Origin: Chloroflexota bacterium
Lineage (GTDB): Bacteria > Chloroflexota > Anaerolineae > Anaerolineales > Villigracilaceae
DNA: 12,900 nt
NCBI GenBank assembly: GCA_021823555.1
Contig: JAKANW010000028.1
Coordinates: 1-12,900, forward strand
Direction: 5' to 3'
The notes beneath the pieces were generated by a model. That model was not told the DNA's origin. It saw nothing but the letters and a program-made list of their open reading frames with translations, and did not search any database. Below are positions 1 through 6,949 of this stretch, piece after piece. The position numbers were made by a program, and so were the translations under genes. How positions within the stretch are numbered: position 1 is the stretch's first letter; each line of letters begins with the position of its first letter.

Positions 1-1377
1 CTGGCGTCCGCCTATCCAACCGCAGGCGGCCTGTATTTCTGGGCGCATCGACTGGGCGGTTATAAATGGGCCTGGGTGACTGCCTGGTTCAATATGCTTG
101 GCCAGATCATGATTACTGCAGGGATCAATTATGCGGCTGCCATCTACATCGGCGGGGCAATCAACCGCTTGTTTGGCACCAGCATTGACACGACCAGCGC
201 CGCCTCGATGATTACCGTGATGATCATTATCATGATCCCACAGGTGTTGATCAACATCTTCGGTATTAAGTTGACGTCCTGGTTGAACGACTTCAGCGTG
301 TACTGGCACATCGGCGGAGTGATTATCATGGTGTTCCTGCTGACGGCGCTCGGGCACAAAGGCCAGCCGCTAAGCTTCCTCTTCCAATCCCAGATTACAA
401 CCGCGCCGAGCGACATGACCGCCACCTTTGCTGCCGGTCCGTTTACGTTCAACTCCCTGATGATGAAAATACCGGGGATGGTTGGATTGTATGCGGGCGG
501 CGGCATCGCCCTGGCCTTCGTCCTAGGCCTGCTCCAAGCGCAATGGACCTATACCGGCTATGATGCTTCTGCTCACGTAGCCGAAGAGACCGTCATGGCC
601 CGCTTGAACAGCGCCTGGGGTGTGTTCCTGTCGGTGGCTGTATCCTTCGTAGTCGGGTTCATCATGCTGCTGACGCTGACCTTGCATATCCCAGGCGGCC
701 TGTCTGGAATTGCGGCGACCGTGGATGCATCCAATAGCCCGGCAGTGCTTTACATCGTCTACAGCAACTTTGACGCTCCGATCTTTGGGCATATCATTGC
801 CATTATCATCGGCGTAGCCATGTGGCTGTGCGGACTTTCATCCATTACCAGCATGAGCCGCATGTGGTTCGCCTTCGCGCGCGATGGTGGCATGCCGGGA
901 TACTCACTGATCAAACAGATCCACCCAAAGTGGCGCACCCCTATATGGTCCATTATCATCACCTGCATCCTGGCCGTGCTCCTGACGGTTTACTCGGCAG
1001 TATACTCGGTGATCGTGGCAGTCAGCACCACTGCGCTCTACCTGGCGTATGGTTTGCCGATCTTCTTGAATTTGCGCAACAAACTTAAGAAGCAGGGAGA
1101 ATACACCAAACCTGAGATGGCCCCGTGGAGCCTGAAAGGTTGGGGGATTATCGTGAATATTCTGGCTTTGGCCTGGATCGCGTTCATTACCATCCTGTTC
1201 TCCATCCCGCCAAATGAATTGGCCGGATGGTCCATCATCCTGCTGGGATTGTTCATGTTGATCTACTGGCAGGTGGATGCCAAGCATCGCTTCAGCGGGC
1301 CGAAGCCAACCGCTGAAGATGAATTGCGCAAGATCGAGGCCCAGATGGCGGCGGCAGCCAAGACTGGCGACGATTAG
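1..1377 (+). CDS. APC-superfamily amino acid/amine permease, 5'-truncated by the window edge
   Basis: The frame is open from base 1 and the true start lies outside the window. The internal GTG at 76 is not the start, because codons 1-25 already read as conserved permease sequence (ASAYPTAGGLYFW...). The 458 visible codons are dominated by long hydrophobic segments, about ten of an expected twelve, and end in a charged cytoplasmic tail. The motif TYTGYDASAHVAEET (about residues 184-198 of the visible part) is characteristic of the amino acid/choline/GABA branch of the APC superfamily. The protein acts in the cytoplasmic membrane. Its position directly upstream of eutN and the ammonia-lyase genes suggests uptake of ethanolamine or a precursor amine, taking the place of the usual EutH; that substrate is inferred from context only. 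GABA, choline or an amino acid remain possible. The stop is TAG at 1375. Confidence 0.85.
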   Translation: MASAYPTAGGLYFWAHRLGGYKWAWVTAWFNMLGQIMITAGINYAAAIYIGGAINRLFGTSIDTTSAASMITVMIIIMIPQVLINIFGIKLTSWLNDFSVYWHIGGVIIMVFLLTALGHKGQPLSFLFQSQITTAPSDMTATFAAGPFTFNSLMMKIPGMVGLYAGGGIALAFVLGLLQAQWTYTGYDASAHVAEETVMARLNSAWGVFLSVAVSFVVGFIMLLTLTLHIPGGLSGIAATVDASNSPAVLYIVYSNFDAPIFGHIIAIIIGVAMWLCGLSSITSMSRMWFAFARDGGMPGYSLIKQIHPKWRTPIWSIIITCILAVLLTVYSAVYSVIVAVSTTALYLAYGLPIFLNLRNKLKKQGEYTKPEMAPWSLKGWGIIVNILALAWIAFITILFSIPPNELAGWSIILLGLFMLIYWQVDAKHRFSGPKPTAEDELRKIEAQMAAAAKTGDD

Positions 1378-1399
1378 CTTCCTGAAATAAGTTCCATAA

Positions 1400-1447
1400 A
1401 TAGGATTGGAGAATTTGCGATAAAATTCCCCAATCCTATCTCGTTTT
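1400..1447 (+). terminator. Stem-loop with short U-tract between permease and eutN
   Basis: Bases 1400-1416 pair with 1423-1439 as a 17-bp stem with one A-C mismatch (1410/1429) around a six-base loop (GCGATA). TTTT follows at 1444-1447. It lies 22 bases after the permease stop and 15 bases before the eutN start. It could be an intrinsic terminator or attenuator for the permease transcript. The tail is short, so termination may be partial. Confidence 0.5.
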
Positions 1448-1461
1448 GTCTTGAGGACACC

Positions 1462-1752
1462 ATGCAAATTGCGCTTGTAATTGGCTCGACCATCTCGACC
1501 ATCAAGGACGAATCCATCCGCGGCCGAAAGCTGCTCATTGTGCGGGATGCCGATACGGAAGGCAAAGTCAAAGGGGAGCCGTATATCGCCGTGGATACGG
1601 TCAGCGCGGGGACCGGGGACCTGGTCATCATTACCGATGGCTCGTCCGCCCGTTATACGAATCAGACCACCAATGCGCCTGTAGATGCGGTCATTGTTGG
1701 CGTGATTGACTCCCTTGAATTAAGCGGCAAGGTGACATACCGAAAGCAATAA
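1462..1752 (+). CDS. eutN: EutN/CcmL-family BMC vertex protein (BMC-P)
   Basis: This 96-aa protein is the normal length for the EutN/CcmL family. These proteins form pentamers that close the vertices of the polyhedral BMC shell. Visible family features are the N-terminal strand MQIALVIGSTIST, the segment KLLIV near residue 25, AVDTVSAGTGDLVIITDGSSAR in the middle (the GxGDLV.....GSSAR signature), and the C-terminal DAVIVGVIDSLEL. The start ATG has GAGGA at 1453-1457 upstream. It is the first identifiable shell gene in the window, separated from the permease by a hairpin and from eutA by a strong terminator that overlaps its own stop codon. That layout suggests its dosage is set apart from its neighbours. 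No other BMC-P gene is seen here, so all vertices would have to come from this gene unless others lie elsewhere. Confidence 0.93.
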   Translation: MQIALVIGSTISTIKDESIRGRKLLIVRDADTEGKVKGEPYIAVDTVSAGTGDLVIITDGSSARYTNQTTNAPVDAVIVGVIDSLELSGKVTYRKQ

Positions 1753-1781
1753 CGAGTCCACTCGTTATTGCTTTTTATTTT
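1743..1781 (+). terminator. Strong intrinsic terminator overlapping the eutN stop codon
   Basis: Bases 1743-1757 and 1760-1774 are perfect 15-nt inverted repeats (AAAGCAATAACGAGT and its complement) with CC between them. The T-rich stretch CTTTTTATTTT covers 1771-1781. The left arm includes the eutN stop TAA (1750-1752). Only three bases separate the T-tract from the eutA ATG at 1785. Ribosomes finishing eutN would cover the left arm, so translation could modulate termination. Confidence 0.85.
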
Positions 1782-1784
1782 CCT

Positions 1785-3248
1785 ATGGCTGAGAGTCGCT
1801 CCTTGCTTTCGGTGGGCGTGGATGTGGGCACAACGACCACGCAGGTCGTTTTCTCGCGTCTCAGTCTCACGGACGTGTCGCGCCCCGGCCAGATCCCGCG
1901 CATCAGCATAACGGACCGCGCAGTGCTGTATCAAAGCCCGATCGTATTTACCCCGCTAAAAGACTATGAAACCGTGGATGCGGATCAACTGAACGAGATT
2001 GTCCGCCGCGAATATGCCGCCGCGGGAGTGGACCCGAAACGGGTTGAAACGGGCGCGGTTATCATCACGGGCGAAACTGCCAAGAAGAAAAACGCGGATG
2101 AGATTCTGCGCGCTCTTTCGGGCCTGGCAGGCGAGTTCGTGGTCAGCGTGGCAGGGCCGCACGTGGAGAGTCTGATCGCCGGCAGAGGGGCAGGGGCGGC
2201 GGGGTATTCACAAACACACTACACATCGGTCACAAACGTGGATATCGGCGGGGGCAGCGCCAACAGTGCGACCTTTCATAGCGGAAACTTTGTCAGCGCC
2301 GCGGCGATGAATTTTGGCGGGCGCATCCTCGAGGTCGAGCATGGAAGCGGGAGAGTCCGCCATATTGCCGAGCCTGCAAAACACATCCTGGCAGATTGTG
2401 GCATTCAGCTTGAAGCTGGCTCATCGCCCACACTTGAGGAGTTGCGTCGCTTTACAGATCGCATGGCCGACCTGGCAGTTGAGTTGGTTGAGGGGACTGC
2501 CTCGCCACTGGCTCAAAAAGTGTATCTCACGCCGCCGGCGCCCATCTCGGGCAAGGGTACGGTGCTGATGTTTTCAGGCGGTATCGGCCATTATTATTAC
2601 AAGCCGCTGCGGATCGAGTCGGTGGCCGATGCGACCCTCCATGATGATGTTGGGCCGCTGCTGGCGGAATCCATGCGCCAGAATTCGGTTCTAAATTCTT
2701 ATGAGATTGTCCCGCCTGCAGAGACGGTGCGCGCAACGGTCCTGGGTGCCAGTACGCAGACAGTGACCTTGTCCGGCTCGACGATTTGGGCCGAGCGCCA
2801 GATCCTGCCAATGAAGAACGTACCTGTCATCCGGCCTGCGCTTCAGGACGATGCTTCGGCGTTGCCCGGCACAAACTTTCAGCCTGCTGCCATTTCAACG
2901 GCGATTGCCGAGGCGGTGCGCCGCTGGGATATCAACGTTGCCACCGATCTGTTTGCGATTGCACTTGAACTCAACCGCTCATTGGACTATACTTTGCTGA
3001 CTCAATTAGCGAACGGCCTGCGGGAGTTTTCTGGCGCTATGCCCTCCGAGCGGCCGCTCGTTGTTATTATCGAGAGAGATTATGCCCAGGCTCTCGGCCA
3101 AACCTTGAAAGGTCTTACGCCGGAGCGTTCCTTACTAGTGATAGATCAGATTGGTTTGACCGAAGGTGATTATATTGATGTGGGCGCTCCGCTCATGGAT
3201 GGGCGTGTGGTGCCGTTGAGTGTGAAGACCTTGATTTTCTATCATTAG
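1785..3248 (+). CDS. eutA: EutA, reactivating factor for ethanolamine ammonia-lyase
   Basis: This 487-aa protein is close to the E. coli EutA length and collinear with it from memory. EutA is an actin/Hsp70-fold ATPase that swaps damaged cobalamin out of the EutBC holoenzyme. Visible motifs are LLSVGVDVGTTTTQVVFSR (residues 7-25; phosphate-1 loop DVGTTTTQ at 13-20), ITGETAKKKNA (94-104), SVAGPHVESLIAGRGAGA (121-138), NVDIGGGSAN (151-160; phosphate-2), a glycine-rich FSGGIGHYY motif near residue 265, and the C-terminal GDYIDVGAPL...VVPLSVKTL typical of the family. The ATG at 1785 is chosen because the N-terminus fits EutA. There is no convincing Shine-Dalgarno sequence, as the preceding bases are the T-tract of the eutN terminator. 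Expression may therefore depend on readthrough and on ribosomes coming from eutN. Confidence 0.95.
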   Translation: MAESRSLLSVGVDVGTTTTQVVFSRLSLTDVSRPGQIPRISITDRAVLYQSPIVFTPLKDYETVDADQLNEIVRREYAAAGVDPKRVETGAVIITGETAKKKNADEILRALSGLAGEFVVSVAGPHVESLIAGRGAGAAGYSQTHYTSVTNVDIGGGSANSATFHSGNFVSAAAMNFGGRILEVEHGSGRVRHIAEPAKHILADCGIQLEAGSSPTLEELRRFTDRMADLAVELVEGTASPLAQKVYLTPPAPISGKGTVLMFSGGIGHYYYKPLRIESVADATLHDDVGPLLAESMRQNSVLNSYEIVPPAETVRATVLGASTQTVTLSGSTIWAERQILPMKNVPVIRPALQDDASALPGTNFQPAAISTAIAEAVRRWDINVATDLFAIALELNRSLDYTLLTQLANGLREFSGAMPSERPLVVIIERDYAQALGQTLKGLTPERSLLVIDQIGLTEGDYIDVGAPLMDGRVVPLSVKTLIFYH

Positions 3249-3270
3249 ATCAGGCAAGAAGAGGCATATT

Positions 3271-3615
3271 GTGTCTGAAACACTGGCAAAAGCAAAACGA
3301 CCCAATTCAATTGGGATTATATGTGCAATCGGATTGCTCTGGGCAATCCTTGCCATTCCCCTCGTCTTCTCTCCTGAAATCGCCCGGCAACATGGCTCAT
3401 GGTACCCATCCTACCTGGCTTTCTCGATTGCGGTTGGGATGGTATGTGTCGTTGGTTTGTGGTTCATGCGAAAATGGGCCGTGTACACTTACATAATCTT
3501 CGCGGTCATTGATCAAGTCGTTCGAGTCGTTGCGGGAGTTTGGAATATTGTTTATCTTCTGATGCCCGCAGTGCTCCTATATTTTGCCATGAGAAATATT
3601 TCCAGGATGCGATAG
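3271..3615 (+). CDS. Small integral membrane protein of unknown function, three to four TM segments
   Basis: This 114-aa protein starts at GTG 3271, supported by the purine-rich AAGAAGAGG at 3256-3264. Hydrophobic segments lie at about residues 13-33, 46-66, 68-88 and 91-107, joined by short basic loops (RKW at 67-69) and ending in a basic tail (RNISRMR). No catalytic motif is visible and I cannot name a function. It begins 22 bases after the eutA stop and ends 88 bases before eutB. Its base composition looks lower in G+C than the flanking genes (28 of 60 G/C in each of two blocks counted, 3301-3360 and 3481-3540). It does not match a standard Eut protein. It could be a membrane partner of the pathway or an unrelated insertion. 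Confidence 0.75.
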   Translation: MSETLAKAKRPNSIGIICAIGLLWAILAIPLVFSPEIARQHGSWYPSYLAFSIAVGMVCVVGLWFMRKWAVYTYIIFAVIDQVVRVVAGVWNIVYLLMPAVLLYFAMRNISRMR

Positions 3616-3632
3616 CAGGTTTTCCTGAGAGC

Positions 3633-3661
3633 TTGCCATCCCCTCCGGGCGAATTTATTTA
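3633..3661 (+). promoter_or_regulatory. Candidate sigma-70-type promoter upstream of eutB
   Basis: TTGCCA at 3633-3638 and TATTTA at 3656-3661 are separated by exactly 17 bases, matching the -35 and -10 consensus at five and four of six positions. Transcription would start near 3668, giving a leader of about 36 bases before the eutB ATG. The SD AAGGAG at 3693-3698 lies inside that leader. This is pattern evidence only. Confidence 0.4.
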
Positions 3662-3703
3662 CAGGGATCTATGCCTAAAAGTTTTCAGGTCTAAGGAGCG
3701 CTT

Positions 3704-5071
3704 ATGCTTCTCCGTACGAAACTGCACGGCAAGACCTACGAATTTCCAGACATCCGTCTCCTTATGGGCAAAGCCAACGAGGAGAAATCGGGCGACCGTC
3801 TCGCGGGCGTGGGTGCGGAGACCGCCGCTGAACGCGTCGCGGCAAAGCTTGTCCTGGCGGAAGTTCCCCTGCGCGTCCTGCGCGAGAACCCGGCGGTGCC
3901 GTATGACCAGGATGAAGTCACGCGCGTCATCCAGGACGCGGTGGATGAGAACATTTATAACGAGATCAAGGACAAGACCGTCGGTGAATTCCGCGAGTGG
4001 ATCCTAGCCGATACCACCTCCAGCGAAGCGATCCGCCGCAGTTCAGCGGGCCTGACGGCGGAAATGATCTCGGCCGTCGCCAAGCTGATGTCAAACCTGG
4101 ACTTGATGTACGCTGCCAAGAAGATCCCGGTCAGCGCGCACTGCAACAACACGATTGGTTTGCCGGGCACTCTTTCCAGCCGCAACCAGCCCAACCATCC
4201 GACCGACTCGCCGGAAGGCATCCGTGCTGAAATCTACGAAGGCCTCTCCTACGGTTCGGGTGACTCGGTCATCGGCATCAACCCGGTGGACGACTCGTAC
4301 AGCTCGGTGGCGCGCCTGCTGGATATGACCTATGATGTGATCAAGACCTGGAATATCCCAACCCAGAACTGTGTGCTGGCGCACGTCACCACCCAGATGA
4401 AGTGCCTGGAATCCGGCTCACCCGTTGGACTAGTGTTCCAATCCCTTTGCGGCTCACAAAAGGGGAACGACTCATTTGGCATTTCGGTCGGCATGTTGGA
4501 CGAAGCCTACGAACTCGCAAAAAAGCGCTGCTTCCCGAAAGGCCCGAACTTTATGTATTTTGAAACCGGTCAGGGGTCGGCGCTTTCCGCGGAAGCGCAT
4601 AACGGCTGGGACCAGCTCACGCTCGAAGCCCGCAACTACGGCCTGGCCAAACGCTACAACCCGTATCAGGTCAACACCGTGGTGGGCTTTATCGGTCCCG
4701 AATATTTGTACGACGCTCGCCAGATCCAGCGCGCCGGTCTCGAAGACCATTTCATGGGCAAGCTGACCGGTATCCCAATGGGTGTGGATGCCTGCTATAC
4801 CAACCATGCCCGCGCCGATCAAAACGCCATCGAGAACCTGGCTGTCATGCTCACAGCTGCAGGCTGCAACTACTTCATGGGTGTGCCGATGGGTGACGAC
4901 TCCATGCTCTCCTACCAGTGCACATCCTTCCATGATGCGCCCACCCTGCGCCAGTTATTCAAATTGCATCCCGCACCGGAATTCGAAAAATGGATGGAAG
5001 ACCTCGGCTTGATCCGGAACGGCATCCTGACTGAAAAAGCCGGCGACCCGTCCTTCTTCCTCAAGCGCTAG
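3704..5071 (+). CDS. eutB: Ethanolamine ammonia-lyase large (catalytic) subunit EutB
   Basis: This 455-aa protein is the usual family length. EutB carries the active site of the adenosylcobalamin-dependent enzyme that converts ethanolamine to acetaldehyde and ammonia. The active-site residues known from the Salmonella/E. coli enzyme fall at identical numbers here: Arg160 and Gln162 (SSRNQPN), Asn193 (GINPVDD), Glu287 (FETGQGSALSA) and Asp362 (GVDACYTNHA). Other conserved stretches are CVLAHVTTQ (223-231), VVGFIGPEYLYDARQIQRAG (326-345) and MGKLTGIPMG (351-360). The start is fixed by AAGGAG at 3693-3698, five bases upstream. It is followed by eutC after a short repeat-filled gap. Nothing suggests loss of activity. 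Confidence 0.98.
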   Translation: MLLRTKLHGKTYEFPDIRLLMGKANEEKSGDRLAGVGAETAAERVAAKLVLAEVPLRVLRENPAVPYDQDEVTRVIQDAVDENIYNEIKDKTVGEFREWILADTTSSEAIRRSSAGLTAEMISAVAKLMSNLDLMYAAKKIPVSAHCNNTIGLPGTLSSRNQPNHPTDSPEGIRAEIYEGLSYGSGDSVIGINPVDDSYSSVARLLDMTYDVIKTWNIPTQNCVLAHVTTQMKCLESGSPVGLVFQSLCGSQKGNDSFGISVGMLDEAYELAKKRCFPKGPNFMYFETGQGSALSAEAHNGWDQLTLEARNYGLAKRYNPYQVNTVVGFIGPEYLYDARQIQRAGLEDHFMGKLTGIPMGVDACYTNHARADQNAIENLAVMLTAAGCNYFMGVPMGDDSMLSYQCTSFHDAPTLRQLFKLHPAPEFEKWMEDLGLIRNGILTEKAGDPSFFLKR

Positions 5072-5121
5072 CCCTCGCGCTGAGCGAAGCGAGCTGATAG
5101 GCGAGCGCAGTCGAAGCGCAG
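5072..5121 (+). repeat. GAGCG/GAAG-rich intergenic repeat (family B), eutB-eutC gap
   Basis: This 50-base gap begins directly after the eutB stop. It contains CTCGC...GCGAG inverted arms around GCTGAGCGAA, then a second GAGCGCAGTCGAAGCGCAG segment. The same GAGCG and GTCGAAG words recur in the gaps after the aldehyde dehydrogenase and after eutT, so I treat these as one dispersed palindromic family. This copy looks partial. Confidence 0.5.
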
Positions 5122-5129
5122 ATGATATT

Positions 5130-5133
5130 GGAG
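5130..5133 (+). promoter_or_regulatory. Shine-Dalgarno that decides the eutC start
   Basis: GGAG at 5130-5133 sits nine bases before ATG 5143. The upstream in-frame ATG at 5122 has only repeat sequence before it and would place this GGAG inside the coding region. The protein starting at 5143 begins with MDDAQLAAIV, which fits the EutC family. Confidence 0.7.
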
Positions 5134-5142
5134 AAATTATTT

Positions 5143-6093
5143 ATGGATGACGCTCAACTTGCCGCAATTGTGGAAGCAGTGGTACGCGAACTGAATGCCG
5201 CTGGAGTTGTGAAGCCCGCTTCAACTCCGGCCTCCCAGCCTGCTCCCGTTTCGACGCCTGTCTTTCCGGCCCCGGCCGTTCCTGTCAAGCCGCGCTCGTC
5301 AGCTTCCTCCGATCTGAATATTGACCTGCCCGACCCGACCACGCCCCAGGCCCACAGTACGCCGCTCGTCAAGAATCCCAAGGATGCCAATGGATTGCGC
5401 GCCTTAATGGCTTCCACCACTGCCCGCATCGGCGTGGGACGCGCCGGCCCACGCTACAGCACGGCCTCGCTTTTGCTCTTCCAGGGAGACCATGCTGTTA
5501 CCCAGGACGCGCTCTACCGCGACGTGGATCAAAAGCTGCTCGATGAGTTCAATCTGTTCACCGTGCAAACCAAGATCACCGGCGGCAAACAGGAGTACCT
5601 GCTGCGCCCCGACCTGGGCCGCCTGTTGAACGATGATGCCAAGCGCCTCATCAACGAGAAGTGCCAGAAGAATGTCAACATCCAACTTGTGGTGGGGGAT
5701 GGGTTGTCTGCTGCGGCCATCGAAGCCAACCTGCGCCAGATCTTCCCGGTCATTCGCCAGGGCGCCCAGGCCGCCGGGTTGACCTTCGGCGCGCCGTTCT
5801 TCGTCAAATACGCGCGCGTGGGCGTGATGAACGATATTGGTGAACTGATTAAGCCAGATGTGGTCGTTTTGTTGATCGGCGAGCGCCCCGGGCTTGGCCG
5901 CGCCGAGTCGATGAGCGCCTATATGGGCTACAAACCGAAGTATGGCGATACCGATGCCGACCGGGATGTGGTCTGCAACATCTTCGAAAACGGCGGAACG
6001 AACCCTCTCGAAGCCGGTGCATTCGTGGTACAAATTGCCCAGAAGATGCGCCAGAACCAGGCGTCTGGCGTGAAATTGAAACTGGCGAAATAA
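5143..6093 (+). CDS. eutC: Ethanolamine ammonia-lyase small subunit EutC
   Basis: This 316-aa protein from ATG 5143 is slightly longer than E. coli EutC (about 295). With EutB it forms the cobalamin-binding holoenzyme. Residues 1-21 form a predicted amphipathic helix (MDDAQLAAIVEAVVRELNAA), matching the region known in enteric EutC to target the enzyme to the BMC lumen. Residues 22-75 are a Pro/Ala/Ser-rich flexible linker. The core then shows TTARIGVGRAGPR (92-104), FQGDHAVTQDAL (113-124), GDGLSAAAI (185-193), RVGVMNDIG (225-233) and LIGERPGLGRAESMSAY (244-260), all characteristic of EutC. It is followed at three bases by a palindromic element that fills the gap to eutL. The long linker accounts for the extra length. 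Confidence 0.96.
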   Translation: MDDAQLAAIVEAVVRELNAAGVVKPASTPASQPAPVSTPVFPAPAVPVKPRSSASSDLNIDLPDPTTPQAHSTPLVKNPKDANGLRALMASTTARIGVGRAGPRYSTASLLLFQGDHAVTQDALYRDVDQKLLDEFNLFTVQTKITGGKQEYLLRPDLGRLLNDDAKRLINEKCQKNVNIQLVVGDGLSAAAIEANLRQIFPVIRQGAQAAGLTFGAPFFVKYARVGVMNDIGELIKPDVVVLLIGERPGLGRAESMSAYMGYKPKYGDTDADRDVVCNIFENGGTNPLEAGAFVVQIAQKMRQNQASGVKLKLAK

Positions 6094-6095
6094 CA

Positions 6096-6182
6096 TGTCA
6101 TTGCGAGGACGGCGCTCTCCCGTCCGAAGCAATCTCCCATTCAGTCGGAGATTGCTTCGCCAAAGAACGGCTCGCAATGACA
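6096..6182 (+). repeat. 87-bp palindromic element with terminal inverted repeats (family A), eutC-eutL gap
   Basis: The ends TGTCATTGCGAG (6096-6107) and CTCGCAATGACA (6171-6182) are perfect 12-bp inverted repeats. Inside, CGAAGCAATCTCC (6125-6137) and GGAGATTGCTTCG (6147-6159) form a perfect 13-bp stem with a 9-nt loop. The element starts two bases after the eutC stop and runs into the eutL SD AAAGGAA at 6182-6188. The size, ends and absence of coding capacity suggest a MITE-like or REP/BIME-like repeat. From memory, similar ATTGCGAG...GAAGCAATC repeats occur in many bacterial genomes. Confidence 0.85.
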
Positions 6183-6195
6183 AAGGAAATAACTT

Positions 6196-6852
6196 ATGGC
6201 AATCCTCGATCCAATCTATGCAACACCCCTGTGTGTTCAACTGATTCCCCAGGTGGACCGCAACCTGGCGGAGCAGTTGAAGCTGACCCCGGAGCAACTG
6301 TCCATCGGCCTTATCAGCGCCGATAATGATGATGCCACCTACGTCTCGATTGACGAAGCCACCAAGATGGCCGACGTGGAAGTGGTGTATGCGCGCTCGT
6401 TCTATGCAGGAGCGAAGCACACCTCGGGATTGTTGTCGGGCGAGATCATGGCTATTTTGGCGGGACCAGACCCGGCCGAGGTCAGAGCCGGTCTCAATGC
6501 CGCGCTGGATTACATGAAGGACAAAGCCATCTGGTATGCCGCCAACGATGACGCTTCCATCGCCTTCTTCCCGCACGTCATCTCGCGCACGGGTACGTAT
6601 CTCTCCAAGGTGTGCAACATCCCGGTCAATACGCCGATTGCTTATCTCATTGCACCGCCGAATGAAGGCCTGGTAGGTTTGGACGCGGCCTTGAAGGCCG
6701 CCGATGTTAGAATTGTCTCCCTGACGATGCCGCCCTCCGAGACGAACTATATGGGCGTGATGCTGACCGGCGACCAGCCTGCCTGTAGAGCCGCAGCGGT
6801 TGCCTTCCAGAACAAAGTATTGGAAGTGGCCAACCAGCCGATGAATTATTAG
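6196..6852 (+). CDS. eutL: EutL, trimeric BMC shell protein (BMC-T, circularly permuted double domain)
   Basis: This 218-aa protein matches E. coli EutL (219 aa) almost end to end. EutL trimers tile the shell facets as pseudohexamers with a gated central pore proposed to pass larger molecules. Family signatures seen are LISADNDDATYVS (39-51), EATK (54-57), VVYARSFYAGA (63-73), GPDPAEVRAGL (90-100), SRTGTYLS (130-137), AYLIAPP (149-155) and MPPSETNY (178-185). The ATG has AAAGGAA at 6182-6188 just upstream, at the edge of the preceding repeat. It lies between eutC and the aldehyde dehydrogenase, with a palindromic element in the gap on each side. Confidence 0.97.
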   Translation: MAILDPIYATPLCVQLIPQVDRNLAEQLKLTPEQLSIGLISADNDDATYVSIDEATKMADVEVVYARSFYAGAKHTSGLLSGEIMAILAGPDPAEVRAGLNAALDYMKDKAIWYAANDDASIAFFPHVISRTGTYLSKVCNIPVNTPIAYLIAPPNEGLVGLDAALKAADVRIVSLTMPPSETNYMGVMLTGDQPACRAAAVAFQNKVLEVANQPMNY

Positions 6853-6853
6853 G

Positions 6854-6938
6854 ATGTCGTTGCGAGGCAGTGCTCTTCTGCCGAAGCAACCTTATCTTAA
6901 CAGGAGACTGCTTCGGGCTTGCGCCCTCGCAACGACAT
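6854..6938 (+). repeat. 85-bp palindromic element with terminal inverted repeats (family A), eutL-dehydrogenase gap
   Basis: The ends ATGTCGTTGCGAGG (6854-6867) and CCTCGCAACGACAT (6925-6938) are perfect 14-bp inverted repeats. An inner CCGAAGCA...TGCTTCGG pair gives a second stem. The architecture is the same as the element at 6096-6182, with internal sequence divergence, notably ATTGCGAG versus GTTGCGAG. It starts one base after the eutL stop and abuts the AGGA SD (6939-6942) of the next gene. Confidence 0.85.
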
Positions 6939-6949
6939 AGGATAAACAT

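Noticed and set aside
76..78. GTG as the start of the permease
   Set aside because: The frame is open from base 1 and encodes conserved permease sequence upstream of this codon, so the gene is truncated by the window edge.
1398..1426. Sigma-70 promoter before eutN using TAAAAT at 1421-1426
   Set aside because: No -35 element lies at a suitable distance, and the candidate -10 sits in the loop and right arm of the hairpin.
904..1467. Minus-strand open frame of 187 codons over the permease 3' end
   Set aside because: It overlaps the conserved permease tail and the intergenic hairpin and has no recognisable protein features.
5122..5124. ATG 5122 as the eutC start
   Set aside because: It lacks an SD, adds residues outside the family alignment, and the GGAG that serves ATG 5143 would fall inside it.
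5404..6576. Long minus-strand open frame (about 390 codons) across eutC and eutL
   Set aside because: It lies antisense to two confidently identified genes, its translation shows no recognisable domain, and it even runs through the palindromic repeat. It is a shadow of GC-rich codon use.
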